From Arthrobacter ulcerisalmonis (GTDB lineage: Bacteria > Actinomycetota > Actinomycetes > Actinomycetales > Micrococcaceae), in NCBI RefSeq assembly GCF_900609065.1, contig NZ_UXAU01000020.1:124001-188000 (forward strand): a DNA stretch of 64,000 nt. Reading direction: 5' to 3'. The translations under genes and the position numbers were made by a program. Under the pieces are notes generated by a model. That model had not been told where the DNA came from, ran no database searches, and worked only from the letters and a program-made list of their open reading frames with translations. This document shows positions 1 through 8,434 of this stretch, piece by piece. Position 1 is the stretch's first letter; every line of letters begins with the position of its first letter.

Positions 1-195
1 GGTTTCCTGATCGTGGAGTTGGATGGCGCCACGCATCTGGAGCCGCGCCAGGTCCTGAAGGACCGGTCGCGGAACAACGCCAGCATTCTCAGTGGATACG
101 CTGTGCTGCGCTACGGGTACGCGGACGTGGTGCACCACCCGGATCGGCTGCTCCGGGAGGTCCAGCAGGTGCTGCGAGGGAGGGTGATCCGCTGA
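1..195 (+). CDS. DUF559-type endonuclease-like protein, C-terminal end only
   Basis: Frame 1 is open from the window edge to TGA at 193-195, giving about 64 residues. The piece contains LIVELDGATH, then conserved Arg/Asn positions (KDRSRNN), GYAVLRYGYADV, and a short helical tail. This is the end of the DUF559 (Vsr/restriction-endonuclease-fold) domain found in many actinobacterial proteins. The acidic residue in ELDG and the downstream Arg are the usual conserved positions. The N-terminal part, often an HTH or AbiEi-like region, lies outside the window, so the full architecture and function cannot be judged. Confidence 0.65.
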   Translation, partial: GFLIVELDGATHLEPRQVLKDRSRNNASILSGYAVLRYGYADVVHHPDRLLREVQQVLRGRVIR

Positions 196-312
196 GTCTC
201 CCCACCTTTGGATCCCGCACCTGCCGACCGGCCGGACAAAACTGGGCGACACGCCGTCGGCAGCCCAAACTTGGGGAATTCCAGCGGAGCGGCGAGTGAG
301 GAAAGAGAAGGG

Positions 313-738
313 CTAGTCCTCGTCGTCCTGGAAAGCCCACTCGAACATGTCAAAGACGAACTCGGAGAAGGTGCCTTCTTCCGACTTCCACTGTGCCCGG
401 GCATTGTTACGTCGGTAGACAATGGGGTCCGGGACGCCAAGATCGGCGGTGCGGAAGCCCCAGGTGAACTGTTCCTCTTCATCCTCGAGGAACATCAGGA
501 AGCCCTCGTCATCCACCTCAAGCTCTTCCGGGTCCCAGAAGTAGTGGTAGGCCTCCATGAGGTCCTCGCAGCCGCCCAGCGCCAGGTAGAACTCGCGCAG
601 GACCAAGGGGATCTCGAACTGGTGTTCAGCCAAGGCGGCATCCAGGTCCTCCGCGGGCAGGCCGTCAGCATCCTGCCATTCGTCCTCGAGATACTTTGGA
701 ACGAGCGCGCGGAACTTCTCGAGGAACATGTCAGTCAT
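313..738 (-). CDS. SMI1/KNR4 (SUKH)-like hypothetical protein
   Basis: An acidic soluble protein of 141 residues with no signal peptide or membrane segment. The region around residues 35-60 (IPLVLREFYLALGG) followed by a Trp-rich middle (YFWDPEELE, FTWGFRTADLG) and DPIVYRR resembles the SUKH/SMI1-KNR4 fold. That fold is used by polymorphic-toxin immunity proteins and by standalone proteins of unknown role. No toxin gene is adjacent, so a standalone role is more likely here. It sits 13 nt from the end of the downstream TRIC-family gene on the same strand. The family call rests on pattern only. Confidence 0.6.
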   Translation of the reverse strand: MTDMFLEKFRALVPKYLEDEWQDADGLPAEDLDAALAEHQFEIPLVLREFYLALGGCEDLMEAYHYFWDPEELEVDDEGFLMFLEDEEEQFTWGFRTADLGVPDPIVYRRNNARAQWKSEEGTFSEFVFDMFEWAFQDDED

Positions 739-751
739 GCTCTAATCCTAG

Positions 752-1420
752 CTAATCGCCGCCCTGCCGTTTGCCGCCGCCGGCTGTCCTCCGCACCCAT
801 CCGTTGACTGCCAACGGTGCCGTCCAGGACCATCTCCACGCGGCCAGCCGGAAACCAAATACCAGGGCTGCCGTGATGCAGGCGGTCGCCCCGTTGAACG
901 TTCCCGTCAGCCACAGAACTGTGGTCAGGGATGCTCCGGTGAACGCAGGCAGTGCGTAGAGGTCCCTGTTGTTGAAGAGCTGCGGCACCACATTGGCGGT
1001 GATGTCGCGGAGCAGCCCGCCGCCTACAGCCGTGGTGACGCCCAGCAGGATTGCCGAGAACGGGTTCATCCCCAGCGACAAGGCCTTCACTGTGCCAGTG
1101 ATGCAGAACAATGCCAACCCGCCGGCATCGAACAAGACCAACAGCGAGGTGAAGCGCTGGACGCTGGAAAACAAGAAGTAGACCAGGACGGTTGCCAGCA
1201 CCGGCGGCAACAAGTAGGCAGGGTTGGTGAACGCCGCCGGCACGGTGTTCAGGATGATGTCCCGGATCACGCCACCGCCCAGGGCCACCAGCGATGCCAG
1301 CAAAAGCGACCCCACAATGTCGAATTCCTTCCGCGCCGCCAGCAAGGACCCCGACACGGCGAAAAAGAAGACGCCGGCCAGGTCAAGCCAGACCGAAGCA
1401 ACGTCGAAGGAGAATGTCAT
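752..1420 (-). CDS. TRIC/UPF0126 (YicG-type) membrane protein
   Basis: A 222-residue integral membrane protein with about seven hydrophobic segments and an internal duplication. The two halves carry the paired signatures GGGVIRDIILN (about residue 48) and GGGLLRDITAN (about residue 134), the hallmark of the UPF0126/TRIC family. Characterised bacterial members are cation-channel-like, and YicG-type members have been linked to glycine uptake. The C-terminal end is basic and glycine-rich (RRTAGGGKRQGGD). It reads toward the SUKH-like gene and is divergent from the sirohydrochlorin chelatase at 1481. The substrate cannot be read from sequence. Confidence 0.85.
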   Translation of the reverse strand: MTFSFDVASVWLDLAGVFFFAVSGSLLAARKEFDIVGSLLLASLVALGGGVIRDIILNTVPAAFTNPAYLLPPVLATVLVYFLFSSVQRFTSLLVLFDAGGLALFCITGTVKALSLGMNPFSAILLGVTTAVGGGLLRDITANVVPQLFNNRDLYALPAFTGASLTTVLWLTGTFNGATACITAALVFGFRLAAWRWSWTAPLAVNGWVRRTAGGGKRQGGD

Positions 1421-1480
1421 GCGGCATCCCGGGAATTCAAAGGAGGTGGACAGGGCGGCTCCAACGTTACGCTAGCCCCC

Positions 1481-2380
1481 ATGAACACTCCGATCCTGAT
1501 TGCCTGTGCCCATGGAACCTCCAGCGACGTCGGTGCCGCCGAGGTCAACGGCCTGCGCGCGGCGATGCTTGCCCTGCGCCCGGAGCTCGATATTCGCGAG
1601 GCGTACGTGGATGTGCAGCAGCCGGACTTGGTGGATGTGGTGGCCGGACTGCCCGACGGCGACCCCGCCGTGGTGGTCCCGCTCCTGCTCAGCGTGGGGT
1701 ACCACACCAAAGTGGACATTGCGCGGGCTGTGGGCTCCCGGCCCCACAGCCTGGCGTCCGCGCCGCTGGGGCCAGATCCGAGGCTGGCCCAGGTCCTCGA
1801 CGCGAGGCTGCGGGAGGCCGGCATCACCGAGCACGACGCCGTGGTGCTGGCCGCCGCCGGATCGTCCAACCCGGCTGCTGCAGTCAGCGTCCAAGAGATC
1901 GCGCGGCAGCTCAGGAAGCTGCTGCCCAACAAGGTGGTGGTGGCGTACGGGGCGGCGGAAAAACCCACCGTCCCGGAGGCTGTTGCAGCCCTCAGGACAG
2001 CACACCCGGGCAGCGCAGGAGGAGAGGGCTCCGGGCGGGTTATCATCGCTTCCTACCTCCTGGCCCACGGCTACTTCCACGACCAGCTGGCCAAGGCCGG
2101 TGCGGACGTGGTGGCCGAACCGTTGCTGCCCTCCGAGCTCGTGGCCCAGGTGGCGCTGGACCGCTACACCACAGCGATTGCGGGCCATCCGGTGGACGCG
2201 GCAGAACCTGCTGGGTCACCATCCCCTGCAGGACACGCGGCGGCGGCGAACACCACGCAACCGGTTTCGGAACCGGTGACGGGCAACCCCGAGGCACCCA
2301 CCAGTCCAAGCCCGGCAGCAGCAGCTACCGGTTTGAAAGCGCGGCTGAAGCGGCTCGTGACGAAATATTTCCCTAGGTGA
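1481..2380 (+). CDS. sirohydrochlorin chelatase (SirB/CbiX type)
   Basis: Predicted to insert Fe2+ into sirohydrochlorin, the last step of siroheme synthesis, in the cytoplasm. The N-terminus has the catalytic CbiX/SirB signature CAHGTSS with His at about residue 10, and a second conserved His sits in SVGYHTKVD (about residue 80). The roughly 240-residue chelatase region is followed by about 60 residues rich in Pro, Ala and Ser that look unstructured. The start is the ATG 7 nt after TACGCT (1468-1473) with no Shine-Dalgarno, so the mRNA is probably leaderless. It precedes the siroheme-dependent sulfite reductase by 53 nt and complements CysG at 9521. Confidence 0.85.
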   Translation: MNTPILIACAHGTSSDVGAAEVNGLRAAMLALRPELDIREAYVDVQQPDLVDVVAGLPDGDPAVVVPLLLSVGYHTKVDIARAVGSRPHSLASAPLGPDPRLAQVLDARLREAGITEHDAVVLAAAGSSNPAAAVSVQEIARQLRKLLPNKVVVAYGAAEKPTVPEAVAALRTAHPGSAGGEGSGRVIIASYLLAHGYFHDQLAKAGADVVAEPLLPSELVAQVALDRYTTAIAGHPVDAAEPAGSPSPAGHAAAANTTQPVSEPVTGNPEAPTSPSPAAAATGLKARLKRLVTKYFPR

Positions 2381-2433
2381 CCTCGCGTTTCTCTGCCTTG
2401 TGACGCGAAAGTGGCGGCCCCTAAAGTCGAGCC

Positions 2434-4179
2434 ATGACTGAAACAGCTCTAGCCGGAGCGTCTGCCGAGTCGGCCGGCTCATCGCGGCCGACCCGTCCCT
2501 CCCGCCCCGCCGCAAAGCCGCACGGACAGTGGAAAGTGGACGGCACCGCGCCGCTGAACCCCAACGAAACCTGGAAACAGGAAGATGACGGCCTCAACGT
2601 CCGTGAACGGATCGAGACCATCTACGCCCGGGACGGGTTCGACTCCATCCCCAGCCAGGACCTGCACGGCCGGTTCCGCTGGTGGGGTCTCTACACCCAG
2701 CGCAAGCCAGGGATCGACGGCGGTAAGACCGCAACGTTGGAACCGCACGAACTCGAAGACAAGTACTTCATGCTCCGGGTCAGGATCGACGGCGGCGCCC
2801 TCACTACCGAGCAACTGCGCGTCATCGGCCAGATCTCCGTCGACTTTGGCCGCGACTCCGCAGACCTCACCGACCGCCAGAACATCCAATTGCACTGGAT
2901 CCGGGTGGAAGACATCCCCGAAATCTGGACCCGGCTCGAGGGTGTGGGCCTGTCCACCACCGAGGCTTGCGGCGACGTTCCGCGTGTCATCCTGGGCTCA
3001 CCCGTGGCAGGCATCGCCAAGGACGAACTGATCGACCCCACCCCGCTCATCGCGGAGCTGGGCGAGCGGTTCATCGGCAACCCACTGCTGTCCAACCTGC
3101 CCCGCAAATACAAGACGGCTATCACCGGGCACCCCAGCCAGGACGTGGTCCACGAGATCAACGACTTCGCGCTGGTGGGCGTCAAGCACCCGGAACTAGG
3201 CATCGGCTATGACCTGTGGGCCGGTGGCGCGCTATCCACCAACCCGATGTTGGGCAAGCGACTCGGAGCCTTCGTTACCCCCGAACAAGCAGCGGACGTG
3301 TGGCTCGGCGTCACCAGTATCTTCCGTGACTACGGCTACCGGCGGATGCGGACCAAGGCCCGCCTCAAATTCCTGATGGCAGATTGGGGGCCGGCGAAGT
3401 TCCGCCAGATCCTCGAAGACGAATACCTGGGGTACCAGCTGGCAGACGGTCCTGCTGCGCCGAAACCCACCACGCCCGGTGACCACGTTGGCGTGCACGA
3501 GCAGAAGGACGGCAAGTTCTTCATCGGCGCCACCCCATTGGCAGGGCGGCTCTCCGGCGCGGCCCTGGTCCGGTTGGCTGACACCCTCGAAGCCCGTGGC
3601 TCGTTCCGACTGCGCACCACCCCGCACCAGAAGCTCGTGGTCCTGGACGTGGCGAAGGAGCAGGTGGAACCCCTGGTGGCGGAACTTGACGCCCTGGGCC
3701 TGTCCGCCCGACCCTCGGTCTTCCGCCGCGGCACGATCGCCTGCACCGGGATTGAGTATTGCAAGCTGGCCATTGTCGAAACCAAGCTGACGGCGGCTAC
3801 CGCGGTTGCCGAACTGGAGCGCCGCCTCGCTGATCTTGCGCAATCCGGCGAGCTCCCGCAGGCCCTGTCCCTGCACATCAACGGCTGCCCCAACTCCTGC
3901 GCCAGGATCCAGACCGCCGACATTGGCCTCAAGGGCATGATGCTGCCAACGCCCGACGGCGATCCCACCCCGGGTTTCCAGGTCCACCTGGGTGGCGGGC
4001 TGGCGTCGAACAGCCGCGAAGAAGCCGGCCTGGGCCGCACCGTTCGGGGGCTCAAGGTTTACGTGGACGACCTGCCGGAGTACGTGGAGCGGGTGGTCCG
4101 CACCTTCGTGGCGCAACGCACCGAAGACCAGACCTTCGCGGAGTGGGCCCACGCCGCTGAAGAGGGGGCACTCCAGTGA
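2434..4179 (+). CDS. ferredoxin-dependent sulfite (nitrite) reductase
   Basis: A siroheme/[4Fe-4S] reductase of 581 residues, the usual size. It reduces sulfite to sulfide with electrons from ferredoxin. The four cluster ligands lie in two Cys pairs: ACTGIEYC at about residues 437-443 and GCPNSC at about 483-488. The siroheme-binding region contains TDRQNIQLHW near residue 150. Sulfite rather than nitrite is favoured because the gene starts a run that continues into cysH, cysD and cysN. The start is leaderless-type: TAAAGT at 2422-2427, then 6 nt, then ATG. The stop overlaps the GTG start of cysH by 4 nt (GTGA). Related proteins are annotated as either nirA or sir, so no symbol is given. Confidence 0.92.
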   Translation: MTETALAGASAESAGSSRPTRPSRPAAKPHGQWKVDGTAPLNPNETWKQEDDGLNVRERIETIYARDGFDSIPSQDLHGRFRWWGLYTQRKPGIDGGKTATLEPHELEDKYFMLRVRIDGGALTTEQLRVIGQISVDFGRDSADLTDRQNIQLHWIRVEDIPEIWTRLEGVGLSTTEACGDVPRVILGSPVAGIAKDELIDPTPLIAELGERFIGNPLLSNLPRKYKTAITGHPSQDVVHEINDFALVGVKHPELGIGYDLWAGGALSTNPMLGKRLGAFVTPEQAADVWLGVTSIFRDYGYRRMRTKARLKFLMADWGPAKFRQILEDEYLGYQLADGPAAPKPTTPGDHVGVHEQKDGKFFIGATPLAGRLSGAALVRLADTLEARGSFRLRTTPHQKLVVLDVAKEQVEPLVAELDALGLSARPSVFRRGTIACTGIEYCKLAIVETKLTAATAVAELERRLADLAQSGELPQALSLHINGCPNSCARIQTADIGLKGMMLPTPDGDPTPGFQVHLGGGLASNSREEAGLGRTVRGLKVYVDDLPEYVERVVRTFVAQRTEDQTFAEWAHAAEEGALQ

Positions 4180-4928
4180 GCACCCAGCCACGCACCAGCC
4201 TCGCACGCCCGGCCGAGGAACCCGGCACCCTGAGGTCCCATGACGAGTTGAAGGCCCTCGCCGAATCGGGCGCCGCCGAACTGGGCTGGGATGCCCCCGC
4301 TCGCGACGTCATCGCCTGGGTTGAACGGAACTTCAGCCTGTCCGCGGTGGCCGTGGCCTGCTCCATGGCCGACGCCGTCCTGCCGGCGTTGGTCGCGGAC
4401 CAGCTTCCCGGCGTCGACGTCTTGTTCCTCGAAACGGGGTACCACTTTCCCGAAACCCACGCCACGCGAGCCGAGGTGGCAGCAAACCTCCGCGTGACCG
4501 TGGTGGACGTTCTGCCGGAGCACACCGTCGCCGAGCAGGACCAGCTGCTGGGCAAGGACCTCTTCGCCCGCGACCCCGCGCAATGCTGTGCCCTCCGCAA
4601 GGTGGCGCCGCTGCGCCGGACCCTGGCTGGCTACGAACTGTGGTTCACCGGCGTTCGCCGCGACGAATCTCCCACCCGCACCAACACGCCGTTGGTGACC
4701 TGGGACGAAGCCAACGGTTTGGTCAAGGTCAACCCGGTGGCCGCCTGGACTTTCGACCAACTGGTCCAGTACTCCGACGACAACCTCCTCCCGGTCAACC
4801 CGTTGCTGGCGCAGGGCTACCCATCGATCGGCTGCCAACCCTGCACCCGTAAGGTAGCGCCGGGCGATGACCCCCGCGCCGGCCGCTGGGCGGGAACCGA
4901 CAAGACAGAATGCGGACTACACACATGA
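4176..4928 (+). CDS. cysH: phosphoadenylyl/adenylyl-sulfate reductase CysH
   Basis: Reduces APS (or PAPS) to sulfite. The 250-residue protein has the PP-loop-derived fold with FLETGYHFPET near residue 90 and FTGVRRDESPTR near residue 160. It also has the two Cys pairs that bind a [4Fe-4S] cluster in APS-type reductases (CC at about 134-135, CQPC at about 217-220) and ends in ECGLHT with the catalytic Cys. The cluster ligands and the lack of an obvious cysC here favour APS as substrate. It starts at GTG overlapping the sulfite reductase stop (GTGA) and its own stop overlaps the cysD start (ATGA), so translation is coupled. Confidence 0.93.
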   Translation: MSTQPRTSLARPAEEPGTLRSHDELKALAESGAAELGWDAPARDVIAWVERNFSLSAVAVACSMADAVLPALVADQLPGVDVLFLETGYHFPETHATRAEVAANLRVTVVDVLPEHTVAEQDQLLGKDLFARDPAQCCALRKVAPLRRTLAGYELWFTGVRRDESPTRTNTPLVTWDEANGLVKVNPVAAWTFDQLVQYSDDNLLPVNPLLAQGYPSIGCQPCTRKVAPGDDPRAGRWAGTDKTECGLHT

Positions 4929-5980
4929 GCAATGTTGAGACTTTCGCGGCCGTCGACCCCGATGCCGCCCCCGCCCCTGCGCCGCACGGCATCCGTCCTT
5001 CGGACGATGCGCGCGGCTCCGACAGGCCCGATGCCACTCCCTGGGCGGCCTCGGGGCCGACGACTGAGGCTCGCGTGAGCTCCCCGGGTCGCCTTTCGTC
5101 GTTGGACACCCTTGAGTCCGAGGCGATTCACATCATCCGCGAGGTGGTGGCCGAGTTCGAGAAGCCAGCGCTGCTGTTCTCCGGCGGCAAGGATTCCGTG
5201 GTGATGCTGCACCTGGCCACCAAGGCGTTCTGGCCTGGCAAGGTGCCGTTCCCCGTGCTGCACGTGGACACGGGGCACAACTTTCCCGAGGTCTTGGCGT
5301 TCCGGGACCGGACGGTGGAGCGGCTGGGGCTTAAGCTCGTCGTCGGCAGTGTCCAGGAATTCATCGATTCCGGCGAGCTGACCGAGCGCGCCGACGGCAC
5401 CCGCAACCCGTTGCAGACCGTCCCGCTGCTGGACGCCATCCAGCGCAACAAGTTCGACGCCGTTTTTGGTGGCGGCCGCCGGGACGAGGACAAGGCCCGG
5501 GCCAAGGAACGCATCCTGAGCCTCCGCGACGAGTTTGGCCAGTGGGACCCGCGCAACCAGCGCCCCGAACTGTGGAACCTCTACAACGGCCGCCACACCG
5601 TGGGCCAGCATGTCCGCGCGTTCCCCATCAGCAACTGGACCGAGCTGGACATCTGGCGCTACATCGAGCGCGAAAACATCGAACTGCCCGGACTCTACTA
5701 CGCCCACGAACGCGAGGTGTACGCCCGCGACGGCATGTGGCGGGCGGTGGGCGAGGTGTCCCTGCCCCGCCCAGACGAAACAGTCATCACCAAGACGGTC
5801 CGTTACCGCACCGTGGGCGACATGTCCTGCACCGGCGCCGTGGAGTCCAACGCCTACACCGTGGCGGACGTGGTGGTTGAAGTTGCCGCCTCCACGCTCA
5901 CCGAACGGGGCGCCACCCGCGCCGACGACAGGATTTCCGAGGCCGCCATGGAAGACCGCAAGAAAGACGGGTATTTCTAA
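4925..5980 (+). CDS. cysD: sulfate adenylyltransferase subunit 2 CysD
   Basis: The catalytic, PP-loop ATP-pyrophosphatase subunit of ATP sulfurylase. With CysN it makes APS from sulfate and ATP. The PP-loop SGGKDSVVMLH lies near residue 85, followed by HVDTGHNFPEV and GGGRRDEDKARAKER. At 351 residues it is longer than the roughly 300-residue norm because of a 60-residue Ala/Pro-rich N-terminal stretch before the conserved LDTLESEAIHI. The ATG at 4925 is chosen because it overlaps the cysH stop as ATGA. An alternative shorter start inside the extension cannot be excluded. cysN follows with no gap. Confidence 0.93.
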   Translation: MSNVETFAAVDPDAAPAPAPHGIRPSDDARGSDRPDATPWAASGPTTEARVSSPGRLSSLDTLESEAIHIIREVVAEFEKPALLFSGGKDSVVMLHLATKAFWPGKVPFPVLHVDTGHNFPEVLAFRDRTVERLGLKLVVGSVQEFIDSGELTERADGTRNPLQTVPLLDAIQRNKFDAVFGGGRRDEDKARAKERILSLRDEFGQWDPRNQRPELWNLYNGRHTVGQHVRAFPISNWTELDIWRYIERENIELPGLYYAHEREVYARDGMWRAVGEVSLPRPDETVITKTVRYRTVGDMSCTGAVESNAYTVADVVVEVAASTLTERGATRADDRISEAAMEDRKKDGYF

Positions 5981-7396
5981 ATGAGCACCGACACACTGGC
6001 AGCTGATCTCGAAACAGCCCTGCCCACCACACTTTTCCGGTTCGCCACCGCGGGATCGGTCGACGACGGCAAGTCCACCTTGGTGGGCAGGCTACTGCAC
6101 GATTCCAAGGCCATCCTCGCGGATCAGTTGGACGCTGTGGCCCGGACGTCCGCGGATCGCGGCTTCGGCGGCGCCGGTGCCACGGGCACGCAGGCGATCG
6201 ACTTGGCGCTGTTGACCGACGGACTGCGGGCCGAGCGCGAGCAAGGCATCACCATTGATGTCGCGTACCGCTACTTCGCCACCGACCAGCGCAGCTTCAT
6301 CCTGGCCGACTGCCCCGGGCATGTGCAGTACACCAAGAACACGGTGACGGGCGCGTCCACGGCGGATGCCGTCGTCGTGCTCATTGATGCCCGCAAGGGC
6401 GTCCTTGAGCAGACCCGCCGGCACCTGTCCGTGTTGGGGCTGCTGCGGGTGGCGCACGTGATTGTGGCCGTGAACAAGATCGACCTGGTGGACTTCAGTG
6501 AGAAGGTGTTCCGCGAGATCGAGGCTGACGTGCAGCAGGTGGGCCGCGAACTGGGGCTCGGCGCCGACGGTATTTCTGACCTGCTGGTCATCCCGGTTTC
6601 CGCGCTCAACGGCGACAACGTGGTGGACCGCTCCGACAGGACCCCGTGGTACTCAGGTCCGGCGCTGCTGGAAGTCCTCGAGACCCTGCCCGCGGCCGAC
6701 GAGCTCGAAAGTCATCTGGAGAGTTTCCGTTTCCCCGTCCAGTTGGTGATCCGGCCGCAGGGTGCGTTGGCTCCCGACGCCGTGGCTGCCGGGCTGGATG
6801 TCGAGGCGCACCGCGATTACCGGGCCTATGCGGGCCAGATCACTGAGGGATCGGTCCAGCTGGGCGACCAGGTGTCGGTCCTTACCCCTGGCCAGGCGCC
6901 GCGCACCACCACCGTGATCGGGATTGATTTCGCTGGTGAGGCGTTGGCCGAGGCTGCTGCACCGCAGTCCGTGTCGCTGCGGCTGGCGGACGAATTCGAC
7001 GTGGCCCGCGGGGACACCATCGCCGCAGCCGGCACCATCGGTGAGGCCTCCGCGGACCTCTATGCCTCGCTGTGCTGGCTCTCGCCCAAACCGTTGCGCG
7101 AAGGGGCAAAGGTGCTGGTCAAGCACGGCACCCGCACAGTGCAGGCGCTGGTCCGGAATGTCACGGGCAAGCTGGACCTGGCCACGTTCCAGGTGGCAGA
7201 CGCGTCGTCACTGGAGCTGAACGACATTGGCCACGCGCAGCTGCGCCTGGCGGCTGCCCTGCCGTTGGAGACGTACCAGCGGCACCGCCGGACCGGGGCG
7301 TTCCTGGTGATCGACCCGCAGGACGGCAATACGCTCGCCGCCGGCCTGGTCCGCGATCACCCAGGCGATCACGAGGACGAGGGCTACTCGATCTGA
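5981..7396 (+). CDS. cysN: sulfate adenylyltransferase subunit 1 CysN (GTPase)
   Basis: The regulatory GTPase of ATP sulfurylase; GTP hydrolysis drives APS formation by CysD. An EF-Tu-like G domain is seen: P-loop GSVDDGKST (about residues 26-34), switch REQGITIDVAYRYF, DCPGH near 110 and NKIDLVD near 164. Two beta-barrel domains follow. At 471 residues it is the single-function form; there is no fused APS kinase (CysC), which fits direct reduction of APS by CysH. The ATG follows directly after the cysD TAA. The operon appears to end here, since a new promoter lies at about 7518. Confidence 0.94.
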   Translation: MSTDTLAADLETALPTTLFRFATAGSVDDGKSTLVGRLLHDSKAILADQLDAVARTSADRGFGGAGATGTQAIDLALLTDGLRAEREQGITIDVAYRYFATDQRSFILADCPGHVQYTKNTVTGASTADAVVVLIDARKGVLEQTRRHLSVLGLLRVAHVIVAVNKIDLVDFSEKVFREIEADVQQVGRELGLGADGISDLLVIPVSALNGDNVVDRSDRTPWYSGPALLEVLETLPAADELESHLESFRFPVQLVIRPQGALAPDAVAAGLDVEAHRDYRAYAGQITEGSVQLGDQVSVLTPGQAPRTTTVIGIDFAGEALAEAAAPQSVSLRLADEFDVARGDTIAAAGTIGEASADLYASLCWLSPKPLREGAKVLVKHGTRTVQALVRNVTGKLDLATFQVADASSLELNDIGHAQLRLAAALPLETYQRHRRTGAFLVIDPQDGNTLAAGLVRDHPGDHEDEGYSI

Positions 7397-7461
7397 GCGG
7401 CGTCATCCGGCTGCCGGGGGCGGCGTCATCTGGGGTGATTGTTGCCGTGAATGTGACGCCG
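7397..7461. promoter_or_regulatory. repeats upstream of the ABC operon (GCGGCGTCATC x2, GGCGTCA/TGACGCC)
   Basis: The 11-mer GCGGCGTCATC occurs at 7397-7407 and again at 7420-7430. The second copy forms a GGCGTCA...TGACGCC inverted pair with ATGTGACGCCG at 7451-7461. The same ATGTGACGCCG 11-mer recurs at 9441-9451 upstream of cysG. The start-to-start distances are 79 nt (7451 to 7530) and 80 nt (9441 to 9521). This looks like binding sites for a sulfur-responsive regulator; the regulator is not identified. Confidence 0.45.
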
Positions 7462-7517
7462 AATGAACCCCGGTGACCCCACGTTGCTGCAGCGTTGAGC
7501 GGCCGGAGGCGGCTCTT

Positions 7518-7523
7518 TAGGGT
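7518..7523 (+). promoter_or_regulatory. -10 hexamer TAGGGT of a leaderless promoter
   Basis: TAGGGT lies exactly 6 nt before the ATG at 7530, so transcription would begin at or next to the start codon. The identical hexamer and spacing precede the GTG start at 51423. This supports the small ORF at 7530 as the first gene of a separate transcript rather than a tail of the cys operon. Confidence 0.5.
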
Positions 7524-7529
7524 GAAGCA

Positions 7530-7697
7530 ATGACCACTTCGCAACCCCGTGAGAGCACACGCCCACGCCGGCGGACCATCGAAGCGCTGCTGGCTATCGG
7601 CCTGGTGCTGCTGATCGTGCTGGGCGCCGTGGTGGCCTCGGCAGTCAGCGGCGACCACAACGGTGAACCGGCAGGACTGACTCACACCACTAGGTAA
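7530..7697 (+). CDS. 55-residue single-pass membrane peptide
   Basis: ATG to TAA encodes 55 residues. A basic N-terminus (RPRRRTIEAL) is followed by one hydrophobic segment (about residues 19-40, LLAIGLVLLIVLGAVVASAV) and a short hydrophilic tail, so the C-terminus is predicted to face outward. There is no lipobox and no binding-protein domain. It has its own leaderless-type promoter and stops 11 nt before the ABC ATPase, so it leads that operon. It could be an accessory subunit of the transporter, a truncated remnant of a binding-protein signal region, or a leader peptide. I do not recognise a family. Confidence 0.55.
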   Translation: MTTSQPRESTRPRRRTIEALLAIGLVLLIVLGAVVASAVSGDHNGEPAGLTHTTR

Positions 7698-7708
7698 GGA
7701 CGGGCAGG

Positions 7709-8434
7709 ATGCCAGTCGTACTGGAACATTTAGGCAAGAGCTTCGGCGACGGCGATCCCGTGTTGGACGACGTCAACGCGTCGATCGGCAAAGGCGAGTT
7801 TGTGGCGCTTCTCGGTGCGTCCGGCTGCGGCAAGTCCACCCTGCTGAACATCATCGCGGGACTGGAGCCGCCGTCGTCGGGCGCCCTGGAGGTACCCAGC
7901 GACGGCGCGGCATTCATGTTCCAGGACGCGGCCTTGTTCCCCTGGCTCAGCGCCCGGGCGAACGTGGAGCTGGCACTCAAACTCAGGGGCGTGGGGAAAG
8001 ACGAGCGCCGCGCGAAGGCGCAGGAGCTCCTGGAACTCGTGCACCTGGGCGCGGCGGGGGACAAACGGCCGCACGAACTTTCGGGCGGCATGCGGCAGCG
8101 GGTCTCGCTGGCACGTTCCTTGGCGCAGGACCGGCAGCTGCTGCTGATGGATGAACCGTTTGCCGCACTGGACGCGATTACCCGCGACCTGTTGCATGAC
8201 GAGCTGGAGCGGATCTGGAAGGAAACCGGGCGCACCATCGTGTTCGTGACGCACAACGTGCGGAAGGCGGTCCGGCTGGGGCAACGCGTCCTGCTGCTGT
8301 CCTCCCGGCCCGGCCGCGTGGTCCGCGAATGGCGGGTCACCCCTGAACAGCGCTCCGACGCCACCCTGGCCAGCGAATTGACCGGCGCCATCACCGCCCG
8401 ACTGCGCGAGGAGATCCGCCGCCATGCCAAGTAA
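7709..8434 (+). CDS. ABC transporter ATPase, nitrate/sulfonate/taurine type
   Basis: The energising subunit of an importer of the SsuB/TauB/NrtD class, 241 residues. Walker A is GASGCGKST (about residues 36-44), the Q-loop region is FMFQDAALFPW (about 70), the signature is LSGGMRQR (about 131) and Walker B ends LLLMDEPFAALD (about 150). Given its place inside the sulfate-assimilation region, an organosulfur compound or sulfate is the likely substrate, but this is inference. The last 11 nt overlap the permease start. A Shine-Dalgarno-like GGGCAGG lies just before the ATG. Confidence 0.88.
   Translation: MPVVLEHLGKSFGDGDPVLDDVNASIGKGEFVALLGASGCGKSTLLNIIAGLEPPSSGALEVPSDGAAFMFQDAALFPWLSARANVELALKLRGVGKDERRAKAQELLELVHLGAAGDKRPHELSGGMRQRVSLARSLAQDRQLLLMDEPFAALDAITRDLLHDELERIWKETGRTIVFVTHNVRKAVRLGQRVLLLSSRPGRVVREWRVTPEQRSDATLASELTGAITARLREEIRRHAK

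Noticed and set aside
3232..4206. Long minus-strand ORF (324 codons) opposite sulfite reductase
   Set aside because: Shadow of a GC-rich gene; the + strand frame encodes an intact, recognisable enzyme with cluster ligands.
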